In this document: positions 51,833-61,335 of the stretch, one piece after another | Numbering within the stretch: the stretch's first letter is position 1 | Layout of the letters: each line of letters starts with the position of its first letter | From: Enterocytospora artemiae | Lineage: Eukaryota; Microsporidia | Reading direction: 5' to 3' | Length of the DNA stretch: 64,000 bases | Assembly (NCBI GenBank): GCA_038659295.1 | Contig: JASNGC010000001.1 | Coordinates: forward strand, 1 to 64,000 | Program-made: the position numbers and the translations under genes | The notes under the pieces: model-generated | Database searches by the model: none | Told to the model about the DNA's origin: nothing | The model's input: the letters and a program-made list of their open reading frames with translations, nothing else

Positions 51833-53593
51833 ATGCCAGATGAAAAAAAGAAGAAGCTATATAGCATTGGTCTAGACGAAAGCACTAGCACTAGTATCGA
51901 TGATTACGATATTATTATGTCATACTATGAATCCACTTATATTGAGGAATCTGCTAAAGATAGTGATAATAAGTATTCGGAAGTATTATCTACTAATGAA
52001 TTAGATCAACAGAATAATCAATCCAAAAAAAATAACCAATATAATGAACAAAAATTAACAGATATTGCATCGAGCAAGCATTTTGTTCCAGAAAAAGAAT
52101 GTCTAATTGATCAAACTCAAAATTCAAGTGATCAGTTAGCTGCATTTGTTAATGAACTTGATAACACGCCTAACAATAAGATGAAACAAAATTTTAGTAA
52201 GAGTAAAGGTAAAATATCTGATATATCTAATTCTTTTGAACATCAAAAAATTGATGGGGAATCCAGCTATCCGGAAAAGAGTACAATTGAAGATCAGAAG
52301 GTACATGGATCTTTGGATGAATGTAATATGATGCATATATATTGTGAAGATGAATTTCGAATTTCTTCAATACTTTCCTCATCTGATGAAGATATTGTGC
52401 TACGTAATGCAGTTTCTAGTGTAACTGAAATTTCAATTGATCATGATTTTCTTTGCAACACACAGAAGAAAGTTATCAATGAAGAGCCTCAGTCATCTGA
52501 CGCATTAGATACATTATCAAGTAAAGAGGCGAGCATGAATTCCACTCTAATAGAAGCAGGGAAATCGCATTCTCCTATACTTCCAAAAGGTACGATAGAA
52601 ACATTTTCTTCCTCGAAGCCTGAATTGGGTCCTGTAAAATCTAGAAGTTTTCAATTAACTGAAAATAAGACATCAAGCTCGACAACTATCAAACTAAATC
52701 GTCCAAAATTTACACTTCCTGAGGTATTTAAAACTATTCAAAACCATCAGAAACCTCCTATGAAGATAAACAAATATTTAATAGATTTAGAACCTCTGGA
52801 GGAAAAATTTCAAAGTACATTAAGTAGTTCAAAAAATACCCTAAAAGCATTTTCTAGCCAATTCAATTATAAGGCAGGACCAGACACTGAATCCTCTGAT
52901 GACCCAGAAACAAAGGAAACGCTTGTTCTCATCAATGAGGCAACCAGGCGTCAAAGCAGCGACAATAAAAAATCTGCAGGAAAGCCCACCAGAAGATTCA
53001 TATTCGGAAGATCTAAAATACCCAAGAATATTGACGATGTAATTGAAATCTACGATTTTTCACAAGGTGAAATATATGGACTGCTCAAGCAAAGGATAAA
53101 CTGTGGTAGAACACTAGAAAGCTATTACAAATTAAAGAATAAAATGTTCTATTCATATGATGATATAAAGCATAATATTAATTCCGAAGAGTACATAAAG
53201 CATGAGAATGACATGGCAGATCCAAACAATAATAATTACATATATCGTAAAAGTTATAGCTTTAGTTTGGAGAGGACTAAGCTGTATTTGAATTCCGAAG
53301 TTCAGGGATTTTTTTCATCGTTATTTTTTTGTAGTTCATCCGAAATTAACAAGGATAACTTAATTGATATCACCGATATTACAATTCAATCAATTTCTGA
53401 AGAGGGAGGAAAATTTTTAATCAAATCAAAATCCAATTCTAGTCTAGAAACATTTTGTATTCCCTCTCTTATGTTTGTATTAGAACATGAAAATCAACTT
53501 CTTCCATTAATATGCTCTTCTCCGAAGAATTTTATGAATTGGATCATTTCAATACAAATTAGACAAGGCCGCAAAATATGTTCTGTAGGTTAG
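51833..53593 (+). CDS. Hypothetical Ser/Lys-rich protein with C-terminal PH-like fold
   Basis: 586 residues, not recognised. Residues 1-370 are low complexity, rich in Ser, Asp, Glu and Asn, and look disordered. The C-terminal 190 residues are ordered and contain a pattern compatible with a PH or GRAM-like fold: LYLNSEVQGFFSSLFFC, DITDITIQSISEEGGKFLIKS, then a terminal helix with FMNWIISIQIRQGRK. That would suggest lipid or protein binding at a membrane, but it is a guess from pattern only. GGGCCC lies 10 bases before the ATG. Confidence 0.6.
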   Translation: MPDEKKKKLYSIGLDESTSTSIDDYDIIMSYYESTYIEESAKDSDNKYSEVLSTNELDQQNNQSKKNNQYNEQKLTDIASSKHFVPEKECLIDQTQNSSDQLAAFVNELDNTPNNKMKQNFSKSKGKISDISNSFEHQKIDGESSYPEKSTIEDQKVHGSLDECNMMHIYCEDEFRISSILSSSDEDIVLRNAVSSVTEISIDHDFLCNTQKKVINEEPQSSDALDTLSSKEASMNSTLIEAGKSHSPILPKGTIETFSSSKPELGPVKSRSFQLTENKTSSSTTIKLNRPKFTLPEVFKTIQNHQKPPMKINKYLIDLEPLEEKFQSTLSSSKNTLKAFSSQFNYKAGPDTESSDDPETKETLVLINEATRRQSSDNKKSAGKPTRRFIFGRSKIPKNIDDVIEIYDFSQGEIYGLLKQRINCGRTLESYYKLKNKMFYSYDDIKHNINSEEYIKHENDMADPNNNNYIYRKSYSFSLERTKLYLNSEVQGFFSSLFFCSSSEINKDNLIDITDITIQSISEEGGKFLIKSKSNSSLETFCIPSLMFVLEHENQLLPLICSSPKNFMNWIISIQIRQGRKICSVG

Positions 53594-53930
53594 GAAGTTC
53601 TTAATTTATTAAATAAATCAGATTTTGAGATAATTACATGACTTTAGAACTGCAACGAATTGAAATATTTTAGTGATTTTTGAAAAATGTGCAAAAAATC
53701 CTTGTAAAAATAAAATTTATATGTCTAAAAATTCAAATAAACTGAAGTTTATTTACTTCATTTGTGTAAAAGACTATAATTTTATCACAAAATAACTGAA
53801 TAGAGTTTCATCAAACAATATATACCTTTTAAATTTTCTGTTGAGTTAGGCCCACACTTCATCTTCTAGTTGGATACAGACAAATAACACAGTTTATTTA
53901 TTAATATGAACCCCTTCTGTAGACTAAGTG
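53594..53930. other. Intergenic region
   Basis: AT-rich spacer containing a CCCC tract about 19 bases upstream of ATG 53931. Nothing else seen. Confidence 0.45.
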
Positions 53931-54941
53931 ATGAAAGAGGCCTCTGAGTTAATTATAAATCCATTCAAATGCACCAAAAAATCTCAAACGAATTTGTACC
54001 GAACATTTAATGGATTTGAAATGCGATTTTCATCAGATATTTTTTCAAAAAAAATTCAAAGTTCTGTAAAGGCTAACACAAAGAAATATCTAGAAATTGA
54101 GGTAATAAATAATAGTTGTATAATTGTTTGTGAGTATGATTATATTCACGAATTTAAACAGGCAGCCGATTTCTATTTACCTGAAACAACAGAGGCTAGG
54201 CAATTTTACAGCACCATGTACAAGCAACTACTTGATCCAAACCTAAGTAATTTTGAAATATATTCAAAAAAATTGCTTGAATACCTTGAAAACAGCACAT
54301 TTCCAGACTTGAACTTACCTAAAATCTCAGTTTCTTCTCACTATGAAAATTATAAACCTGAAAACTCAAACCAAAAAATTACAACGTCCTTTAGATGTGT
54401 ACATATTCAGATTTCAGATCCAATTCCTACTCATCCCACACAGGAAATAATATCAAAGCTTGTTGAGAGAAAGGGTATGGAGTCGTTTAAAACTATCTCA
54501 GAAGAATTAAGTAATTTAATCAAAGATTTGAATATTTTCAGATTTAGCGACTTTAAAGAAGTTATAGGATTAAATGCTCAACTGAGTGAAAGCCCATGGA
54601 TCTACAAACCATTTCTTGGATTGTTTTGTTATCTATATACAAATGGTCCATGGAGAGGATATTGGGTTAAATTTGGATATGATCCAAAAAGCGATCCGCA
54701 AAACTATAAGTTTCAAATTGTAGAAAGTAGAACACATAAGTATCGAATATGTATTCAAGAAAATTTAGAAATAATTAAGGAAGTTGAAAGAAGACCAGAT
54801 TGGTATTTACTTAAGGAATTCGACATGAAAGCGGGCTTCTTATCAAATGCACTCTTCAAATTCATAGAATTTGCAAAGAATTCAAAAACGGATGTTTTTA
54901 CTGAAGTAAACGAAGAATCTGACTTTGATATCTTCGATTAA
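53931..54941 (+). CDS. TFC1: TFIIIC subunit, tau95/GTF3C5-like
   Basis: 336 residues. The diagnostic stretch NGPWRGYWVKFGYDPKSDP (about residues 241-259) matches the GPWRG.W(I/V)(R/K)FGYDP signature of the DNA-binding half of yeast Tfc1 (tau95) and human GTF3C5. It is followed by YKFQIVESR, like the family's YQ(V/I)(L/V)(D)FR. An N-terminal barrel-like region fits the domain that pairs with tau55. TFIIIC binds A and B boxes of tRNA genes and, with TFIIIA, the 5S gene. Yeast Tfc1 has about 650 residues, so this copy is strongly reduced. The acidic end (EVNEESDFDIFD) matches the acidic tail typical of the family. Confidence 0.8.
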   Translation: MKEASELIINPFKCTKKSQTNLYRTFNGFEMRFSSDIFSKKIQSSVKANTKKYLEIEVINNSCIIVCEYDYIHEFKQAADFYLPETTEARQFYSTMYKQLLDPNLSNFEIYSKKLLEYLENSTFPDLNLPKISVSSHYENYKPENSNQKITTSFRCVHIQISDPIPTHPTQEIISKLVERKGMESFKTISEELSNLIKDLNIFRFSDFKEVIGLNAQLSESPWIYKPFLGLFCYLYTNGPWRGYWVKFGYDPKSDPQNYKFQIVESRTHKYRICIQENLEIIKEVERRPDWYLLKEFDMKAGFLSNALFKFIEFAKNSKTDVFTEVNEESDFDIFD

Positions 54942-55135
54942 ATTGTGGCCATACCGTTTCATAGTCAGAAAATTCAAAATTTTACAGTGTATTTTTTACA
55001 ACAGCTACCTAAAGACCATGCCAAGGTAAGAACATCTAAAATGAATGCCTGTTGTTATATTTTGTTTTAGTAAGGTTTTGATACTACTACCAAAGAGATT
55101 CTGTTCCAACATGAAAACTAATATATGAAATAAAT

Positions 55136-55651
55136 TTAATATTCTAGAGAATAGAACTCAGAACTTTGATCAATAGTAAATGGTTCTGACAAATATGCTT
55201 CCATAAATTTTTCTTTCTTAATAGCCTTGATCAAGCCAGACTCCAAAGCCTGATTATTGCTCGTACTCATCTTGACATCCTCTGACTCATCTATTCTTGA
55301 TTCATAGACATCCTCATTTATAGTGACTGAATCGATCGAAAGTTTAGTATTTAATCTAAATAAAAACCTTTCATCGATTTTGAATGATCCTACACCATTG
55401 ATAGACTCAACGCCAGAGACTAAAGCCATGTAATTTGGAATCTGTTTGATGAATACTACCTTTTTGGCTGAAAATATACCTTCAAGAACAACGACAACAT
55501 CACCCATTGTAAGATCTGATCTGGTTGTTCTTGGTTTTGGAGCACTCTTCTCTATATAAACTCTTTCAGCCAAAGAAAGATCCTCAGTTTCATACCTCTG
55601 ATTCTTAAATAACTTTTGAATAGATGGTGCGCTAATATTTTCGCCAGACAT
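55136..55651 (-). CDS. RPL6: 60S ribosomal protein eL6
   Basis: 171 residues. The KOW-type core GDVVVVLEGIFSAKKVVFIK with the following LVSGVESINGVGSFKIDERFLF matches eL6 (G.VLI.L.GR..GKRVVFLKQL, LVTGP...N.VPLRR..Q.FVIAT). The basic N-terminal extension of other eukaryotes is largely lost, as in other microsporidian ribosomal proteins. CCC stands 4 bases before the ATG. It belongs to the large subunit near the P-stalk base side; its exact contacts cannot be read here. Confidence 0.85.
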   Translation of the reverse strand: MSGENISAPSIQKLFKNQRYETEDLSLAERVYIEKSAPKPRTTRSDLTMGDVVVVLEGIFSAKKVVFIKQIPNYMALVSGVESINGVGSFKIDERFLFRLNTKLSIDSVTINEDVYESRIDESEDVKMSTSNNQALESGLIKAIKKEKFMEAYLSEPFTIDQSSEFYSLEY

Positions 55652-55996
55652 TTTAGGGAAAATTTTCTAAAAATTTTTAAAAAAGATGAAGGAACTTAGA
55701 GACTCTTTAAAACCAGAAAATCCTATTGGAAGGATATAAATAATACATAGATACCTTAATCATTTTTGTAGAGTCAAGACTTTTACAAGCCAACAACAGA
55801 TTGATTTTAAGTCTTGGAATAGCAATAGCCTCATAGCCATGAAGACCTCATTTATAATAAGAAGAAGGAGTCTGTTTAAAACGGAAAGGAAATCTATTGT
55901 ACATTTTTTATAAGGCAAGCTGTTTCCCAAAATAATGATATTCATAAGTGAATTTGATTGAGCAAAATTATTTTTTAATCACATCGCATTATCATT
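55652..55996. other. Intergenic region
   Basis: AT-rich spacer holding the eL6 promoter. The minus-strand 61-codon frame at 55945-55760 lacks a start motif and is not supported. Confidence 0.45.
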
Positions 55997-56995
55997 CTAT
56001 CTAGTATCAAACCTACTACCATTAGAATCTTTTTGCTCATCCAAGTTTTGTGATTGTTTCATTATTTCATGCCCATTAGCATTTTGCTTATCAACTTTCG
56101 TATAATATTCATGAGAATCTTCAAATTTTATAGGAATTCGTTTGTTTGATGAAATTTTGATAATTTCCAGTTCTTGGGCATTCTTACAAGATAGCCTTTT
56201 GGACTTATCCATCTGGAGCATTTCAGTAATTAAAATCAATAAATCTCCCTGAAAATATTTTCCAAAGATTTCTTCAATATTATAGGACCAGTTGGATTTC
56301 AGTGGATATTCCTCAAGCTCAAACAAATCGTCCCAAGGATAGGAAATGGAAGGTCTACCTAAAATACGAAAAATTTCTTTAACTTGTGAAATCTCATCTT
56401 TTCCCTTAAATGGAGCTTGTCCAATTTTTAATTCTAAAAGAATACATGCAATTGACCACGAATCAACACTGTTCGTATAGTTTACATCCCCTAATAGCAA
56501 TTCTGGACTTCTGTACCAAAGTGTACATACCTTGTTAGTCATGTGACCAGTTTGATTTCTTGTCAATCCAAAATCAGTAATCTTAACTGTCCCATCAAAA
56601 TCCAGTAAAATGTTTGATGGCTTAATATCTCTGTGAATCATGCCTTTTGAATGAATAAAATTCAACGAATTAACTAATTGAGCTGCAATCGATTCTATTT
56701 GGTCATCTGTAAATTTGTAACCTCTGTGAAGTAAACCAGATAGATCAAATGGAAGATATTCTAGAATCAAATTAATGGAACTTTTACTAAAAAATACATC
56801 AATCAGCTCCACTATAAACTTACTTTTTAGTCGTTTCAGAGCTTTGATTTCACGAACTGTAGTGATAGAAATTCCTTTATCGGGATGTAGTCGAATTTTT
56901 TTAATTGCAAACAGTTCGTCATTTTCAGTTTTGACTTTAAAAACTTTCCCGAACGTACCCTCTCCGATCTGACACATTTCAAAATACTTTTCCAT
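55997..56995 (-). CDS. Cyclin-dependent kinase, transcriptional CDK-like
   Basis: 332 residues: a complete kinase domain plus a polar tail of about 45 residues. GEGTFGKVF (residues 11-19) is the glycine loop, AIKKIRL carries the catalytic Lys, and GISITTVREIKALK is the CDK PSTAIRE-type helix in the form P/S-I-T-T-x-REIK. HRDIKPSNIL and DFGL are intact, and TLWYRSPELLLG is the CDK activation-segment end. The ITT(V)REIK helix suits the Ctk1/Bur1/CDK9/CDK12 group that phosphorylates the RNA polymerase II C-terminal domain. Assignment within that group is uncertain. Confidence 0.82.
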   Translation of the reverse strand: MEKYFEMCQIGEGTFGKVFKVKTENDELFAIKKIRLHPDKGISITTVREIKALKRLKSKFIVELIDVFFSKSSINLILEYLPFDLSGLLHRGYKFTDDQIESIAAQLVNSLNFIHSKGMIHRDIKPSNILLDFDGTVKITDFGLTRNQTGHMTNKVCTLWYRSPELLLGDVNYTNSVDSWSIACILLELKIGQAPFKGKDEISQVKEIFRILGRPSISYPWDDLFELEEYPLKSNWSYNIEEIFGKYFQGDLLILITEMLQMDKSKRLSCKNAQELEIIKISSNKRIPIKFEDSHEYYTKVDKQNANGHEIMKQSQNLDEQKDSNGSRFDTR

Positions 56996-57068
56996 AACAA
57001 GGATAAAAAACCCAAAAAGTAAAAGTGGTAAAACTTAAAAACTCTGCAGATCTTGATTACTATTTTAT

Positions 57069-58262
57069 TTAGAAAAATTCAGATTTCTGGGTGGCTGCTC
57101 CCTCGATTAATCTAGACTCACTGCCATTCTGAAAGTCAAACAGTTGACTACTGTGTGATTTAGAGCTTTTACTGGACAAATGGTCCTTCTTATTATCATC
57201 ACTTAAACCTTTAGAGCTTAACTTTGATTCGTCTGATCTACTGCCACTTTTACTGGAACTCATCTTAGATTTTTTCTTCATATTTGAACTTAACCCGGAG
57301 TTCCCTGGCTTTACCTTTTCCTTTTTATCGCCAGTGGATGATGGTTTTTTAGTTTTTGAGGTGGTTTTTTCTCCAGCCTTCTTTTCATCCGACTCTGTAC
57401 CAGATTCGTCATCGCTTGCCTCCTTATTATCACCATTATCTTTTGATTTTGTATTAGTAGTAGTCTCTTTCTTACTACCAGCCTTTGGATGAGATTTTTT
57501 GTTACTTTTACTGTTAGCAGATTTCTTGTCTACTGCCTCCGTGTCATCATTGCCATCTTCAGATTTCTTGTTTGCTTTTGCTGCTTTTCCGCTACCTTCT
57601 TGCTTCTTATCTTCGGCCAATGAAGAAGAAGCTGCAGTACCATTCACGGCAGAAAAAACTGACGGGGACGCATTGGAAATCTTGTCAGATTTTGGAGCTT
57701 CACCGGAAGGCTGGCCAGGTTTTACGTTTTTATCACCGAACTTTTCGGTTACCTTCTCTGGTACCTTGGTTTTATCTTTTTTGGATTCCTCAGTCTTCTT
57801 CTCACCATCTTTCTCTTCTTCTTTCAAGGCCTTATTTGCAACAGCCTTAATCTGCTTTAAGACCTCTTTTTTTGTCTTGTGCTCCTGATCTTTTTTATCT
57901 AATTCTTTTTTTGAGATAACACTATCATTTTTTGGCACTTCAGTTTCATCATCATCTTCAGGAATTGCTGACGCAGGCTTACTTTGAATGTGTGGCTGAT
58001 TGTTAGTAGAGGGCTTTCTACTAGCAGGTTCTGCTCCTCCAACAGCCGTAATAGGAACATCAGCTAGGAACGAACCAAATATTTCATTAACATTATCATC
58101 AAAAAGATTACTACTATTGCTGTTCTTGGAAGATGATTTCTTCATTTGCTTAGCAGATTTAGAAGATTTCTCTGGATTTGATAGAGAAGATTTACTACTC
58201 TTAGACTTTTTGGCATTTGCAAATAATATAGACAATACCGAAAGATATAACTGTGGCAGCAT
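57069..58262 (-). CDS. Secreted Lys/Ser-rich low-complexity protein
   Basis: 397 residues with a signal peptide (MLPQLYLSVLSILFANA). The mature protein is almost entirely Lys, Ser, Glu, Asp, Asn and Thr, with few hydrophobic residues and no cysteine I can see, so it is expected to be disordered. Runs such as KSSKSSLSN, KKSSSKNSNSSN and SSKSSKSHSS recur. Signal peptide plus lysine-rich low complexity recalls some spore-wall and polar-tube proteins of microsporidia, but there is no signature proving it. It is flanked by housekeeping genes, unlike the subtelomeric secreted genes. Confidence 0.65.
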   Translation of the reverse strand: MLPQLYLSVLSILFANAKKSKSSKSSLSNPEKSSKSAKQMKKSSSKNSNSSNLFDDNVNEIFGSFLADVPITAVGGAEPASRKPSTNNQPHIQSKPASAIPEDDDETEVPKNDSVISKKELDKKDQEHKTKKEVLKQIKAVANKALKEEEKDGEKKTEESKKDKTKVPEKVTEKFGDKNVKPGQPSGEAPKSDKISNASPSVFSAVNGTAASSSLAEDKKQEGSGKAAKANKKSEDGNDDTEAVDKKSANSKSNKKSHPKAGSKKETTTNTKSKDNGDNKEASDDESGTESDEKKAGEKTTSKTKKPSSTGDKKEKVKPGNSGLSSNMKKKSKMSSSKSGSRSDESKLSSKGLSDDNKKDHLSSKSSKSHSSQLFDFQNGSESRLIEGAATQKSEFF

Positions 58263-58698
58263 TCGTACTACGATTCAATTCCCTTAAATATCTAATTTTG
58301 AAACCATGTTTCACCATAAAACCTAAAACAATAACAAAGTTTTGTATAGTTTCAGAATATTCAACTTACTAAATAAAATGTGAAGATATTCTTCCATGAA
58401 CTAATAAATTTGAAAATTAATCATAATGAACAAAAAGTTTGTGCATAAATTTTGAAATGCTGACGTTTCAGTTTGAAACATACAAAGTGCTGTAACCACG
58501 TCATTTTAATTTTCAAACAAATGTTTGTTAGAGAATTGATGAATTAATAATAGATATATGTAAAATAACCTCATCAGATTATTGATATTTTGATAACTTT
58601 GTAAATTGTACACGATATGAAAAGATTATATTTTTTCGATGGTATCAAATAAAATGATCAGTAAAAAACAAGCACATTCAGTTATTAATTCTAAGTAT
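58263..58698. other. Intergenic region
   Basis: AT-rich spacer with no recognised feature beyond the 5' side of the 58262 gene. Confidence 0.45.
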
Positions 58699-59595
58699 TT
58701 ACAACATACTTTTTGTGATTTTATATTCTTTCAGTATTTGATTATATTTGACTGGTGTAAGCTCAAGAATACCATGCATATCATCCTCAATACTAAACTG
58801 AGATACTGATCCACTGCCAGGGCAAACATAGAGAAGTCCATTCTCCATCTTAAACTCAACGTAGTGCAATCTTAAAGCCAATGACAGGTTAAATATATTG
58901 TAGATAGTTTTGGAAAAAGAATAGGGATCTAAAACTAAATTAAAGTACTCTAATTTACCATTTTCAACAATTGTCTTAATTTGCATTGCTACATCAGACA
59001 ATTCATTTTCCTTTCCTACCTCTCTAATATCTTCAGGTGTAATAAGTTCTTTGATTTCTCTTTTTCCTATGAGTCTATTTGTCGAAGCTCTAACTTGCTG
59101 GTCGAACTCAAGGACAAGTTGGTCTGCAAAGTGAATACTTCTTGATTTAGAATGAATATGCACTAAGAAATTTTCCATTTTTCCTTGATTTGCCATTTGA
59201 ATCAGCTTTGACATGGACAAATCTTTCCGATATTCTTTCAACAATGAATCATATTCTAGTTTAATAGTTTCTAAAACAACCCTGAGATTTCTTCGCAGAT
59301 CGAACATATTTTCGGCATTTTCAAGCAAAGCGTCAAGTGATTGTAAAATATCCACGATTATAGATGGATTGTTTGAAATTTGCTGTTTTTTCGAACTAAT
59401 AAACTCCATCAACTCATCATGATTCTGAGGAATCCCAGTTCTCATTATTTCATTCACAAAGCTAGAGCTGATTGTTGTTTCTTGGCTTTTCATATTCGAA
59501 GCATATGGTGTATCATTCTTCTTTTGACTTTCCAATGTAATGATTGGTTCAGAATCTTGTGAGTTATGTTTGGTATCATTCGTTACTTTTGACAT
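58699..59595 (-). CDS. NSE4: Nse4, kleisin subunit of the SMC5/6 complex
   Basis: 298 residues from MSKVTNDTKHNSQ. The C-terminal motif (F)NLVLDPYSFSKTIYNIFNLSLALR (about 227-250) corresponds to the Nse4 signature (DP.SF..T(V/I).N(L/I)F..S). The middle carries a helical kleisin-like N-terminal part with LLENAENMFDLRRNLR. Nse4 bridges the heads of Smc5 and Smc6 and helps repair by recombination. The frame is open 12 codons upstream, but ATG 59595 gives the better product; a TGTCC stretch is nearby instead of CCC. Somewhat shorter than yeast Nse4 (402). Confidence 0.8.
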   Translation of the reverse strand: MSKVTNDTKHNSQDSEPIITLESQKKNDTPYASNMKSQETTISSSFVNEIMRTGIPQNHDELMEFISSKKQQISNNPSIIVDILQSLDALLENAENMFDLRRNLRVVLETIKLEYDSLLKEYRKDLSMSKLIQMANQGKMENFLVHIHSKSRSIHFADQLVLEFDQQVRASTNRLIGKREIKELITPEDIREVGKENELSDVAMQIKTIVENGKLEYFNLVLDPYSFSKTIYNIFNLSLALRLHYVEFKMENGLLYVCPGSGSVSQFSIEDDMHGILELTPVKYNQILKEYKITKSML

Positions 59596-59649
59596 TTCTG
59601 GACAAAAAATTACAATTTTTATATAAGCCATTCATTCAACTCAACTATA

Positions 59650-59826
59650 ATGGCGGCTGGCCCAAAATTGTTATACTCTCACAAGTTTTATTCTGGATTA
59701 ACACGCTTTAAAATAGATGTGGAACTTATCCTAAATAATATTTTAAAGGATAAAGATGATGATATTAATATTGCATCGTTTATAGGAATATACTATTTCA
59801 ACATCAAGGTAGTATTTATTGTTTAG
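59650..59826 (+). CDS. Possible 58-residue hypothetical protein
   Basis: A short frame starting MAAGPKLLYSHKFYSG, divergent from Nse4 with about 55 bases between the starts. Amphipathic, with a Lys/Asp stretch and a hydrophobic end. There is no CCC tract before the ATG. It might be real because it fills the only gap between tightly packed genes, but it may also be chance. Confidence 0.25.
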   Translation: MAAGPKLLYSHKFYSGLTRFKIDVELILNNILKDKDDDINIASFIGIYYFNIKVVFIV

Positions 59827-59878
59827 TATAGAAGATTACCGAGAATCATTTATTAAAATTTATAATCCAAAAATCCTC

Positions 59879-60469
59879 CTAATCAATGAAAGCATAATTA
59901 ATTTGCTTGAGTGGCGAACTGAAATCCTTAACATTTCCAAACATATTTCCCTCGTTTAAGCCATCTAGCGAATTTCCTATCAGTATATTTGAGCAATCTT
60001 GTAAAAAAATTCCAGTTTGGGAAAATGCCCTCAGAGTTATACCTTGACAACCAATTAGTCGAATTTGCTGAGCTTTACAGTTAATTATAGAATTTTTAAC
60101 ATTCATCAACAAGATGGAATGCAGGGCTGTTGCTGATTTGATTAAAAGCATTTCAGAATCTTCAATTTTTATTTCTTCAAATTCTCCAAGTAGAAGAGTG
60201 GTGTTTGACACATTGATTTTATGTAGTTTAGATGGAGCTATTTGAAATTTATCAATTCCAAATACTTCTTTGTCTGAAATAGTCGTCTTTATATCAAAAT
60301 TAAGCCTTCTGGCAGAAATATATTCATTTTTCATTTTTTTTATCTGATCCATCAAAATTCCCTGATTTCTTTTGGAACATTCCTCAGATAATCGACTTTC
60401 CAAACTTAATATATCCTCTTTAGCCTTTTCCAAATGACCACTTCGAATAAGTTCACTTATTTTTTCCAT
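59879..60469 (-). CDS. TBCC: Tubulin-binding cofactor C
   Basis: 196 residues from MEKISELIRSG. The second half is the C-CAP/TBCC beta-helix: repeated short strands (LLIKSATALHSILLMNVKNS, QIRLIGCQGITLRAFSQTG, IFLQDCSNILIG). The QIR is in the place of the conserved Q-(L/V)-R whose arginine drives GTP hydrolysis by beta-tubulin, and NMFGNVKDFSSP is the usual C-terminal V.DF. The N-terminal half is a coiled-coil spectrin-like region. It completes tubulin heterodimer folding with cofactors D and E. CCC directly precedes the ATG. Confidence 0.85.
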   Translation of the reverse strand: MEKISELIRSGHLEKAKEDILSLESRLSEECSKRNQGILMDQIKKMKNEYISARRLNFDIKTTISDKEVFGIDKFQIAPSKLHKINVSNTTLLLGEFEEIKIEDSEMLLIKSATALHSILLMNVKNSIINCKAQQIRLIGCQGITLRAFSQTGIFLQDCSNILIGNSLDGLNEGNMFGNVKDFSSPLKQINYAFID

Positions 60470-60499
60470 GGGCAACAAAAAAATAATATCTCTTATCCC
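60470..60499. promoter_or_regulatory. 30-bp bidirectional promoter, TBCC and Dph6
   Basis: Only thirty bases separate two divergent start codons. Each ATG is directly preceded by CCC on its own strand (GCCCATG for TBCC, TCCCATG for Dph6). All promoter information for both genes must lie in or beyond these bases. Confidence 0.75.
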
Positions 60500-61255
60500 A
60501 TGAAGTTTGCAGCTTTAGTAAGCGGTGGAAAAGACAGTATTTTTGCTATTTGTAAGCTGATTGATGAGGGAAATGAGCTTGTTGCATTGGTTTATATGGA
60601 TTCCACTGAAGAATATTCCGACTCATATATGTATCAAACAGTGGGTTCAGAAGTTGTGAATCTATTTGGTGAAACAATGGACGTACCACTTTTTGTTTAT
60701 AAAACTAAGTGCCAAGCTATTAACAAAGATCTTGAATATACCTCCACAAAAGAAGATGAGGTTGAAGATCTGTATGATGCTGTTAAATCTACTCTTTCTC
60801 AGGTTGTATTTGAAGGAATATCTTCTGGTGCTATTTTATCTACTTATCAAAAGAATCGAGTTGAGGATATTTGCCTACGTCTATCTTTAAAGAGTCTATC
60901 TCCACTCTGGGGATTAGATCAAAGAGAATTGCTCAAGTCGATGATTGATCAGAAAATCAATGCAAGAATTATTAAGATTGCAAGCCCAATTTTTAGAAGG
61001 GAATGTGTCGGAATGGATCTGAAAGAAATTTATGAATATTTATCTAATATTTCTCATCCGTATGAAACAAACTTTTGTGGTGAGGGAGGTGAGTTTGAGA
61101 GCATTGTGTTTGATTGTAAGTACTTCAATAAAAGAATTGAACCTAAGAAGAAAGAAATATTCTGCCATCCGGAAGAGAGAAATAGAGAAGGCGGCGTATA
61201 CTATATAAAGTATTCTGAGTTAGAAATAGTTACTAAAAAAGACAGTTTTGAATAA
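60500..61255 (+). CDS. DPH6: Diphthine-ammonia ligase (Dph6)
   Basis: 251 residues from MKFAALVSGGKDS. SGGKDS (residues 8-13) is the ATP-pyrophosphatase PP-loop of the Dph6/MJ0570 family. Further family landmarks are EGISSGAILSTYQKNRVE, SPLWGLDQ (the usual (S)PLW...Q), and near the end the family-defining GEGGEFES. Dph6 makes the last step of diphthamide on elongation factor 2, ATP and ammonia dependent, in the cytoplasm. Yeast Dph6 has a C-terminal YjgF/RidA-type extension that is absent here, leaving just the catalytic domain. CCC directly precedes the ATG. Confidence 0.92.
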   Translation: MKFAALVSGGKDSIFAICKLIDEGNELVALVYMDSTEEYSDSYMYQTVGSEVVNLFGETMDVPLFVYKTKCQAINKDLEYTSTKEDEVEDLYDAVKSTLSQVVFEGISSGAILSTYQKNRVEDICLRLSLKSLSPLWGLDQRELLKSMIDQKINARIIKIASPIFRRECVGMDLKEIYEYLSNISHPYETNFCGEGGEFESIVFDCKYFNKRIEPKKKEIFCHPEERNREGGVYYIKYSELEIVTKKDSFE

Positions 61256-61335
61256 AGTTGCTATTATTTAAAACGAATCACACTCACTTTACATATTGTT
61301 ATGGTAATTATAAATTAATAGAAGGGCTCTCATAT

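Noticed and set aside
57499..57888. Plus-strand 129-codon frame inside the Lys/Ser-rich gene
   Set aside because: Reverse complement of AAG/TCT/GAA-rich codons gives long open Leu/Phe/Ser frames by composition; the minus-strand frame has a signal peptide and proper length.
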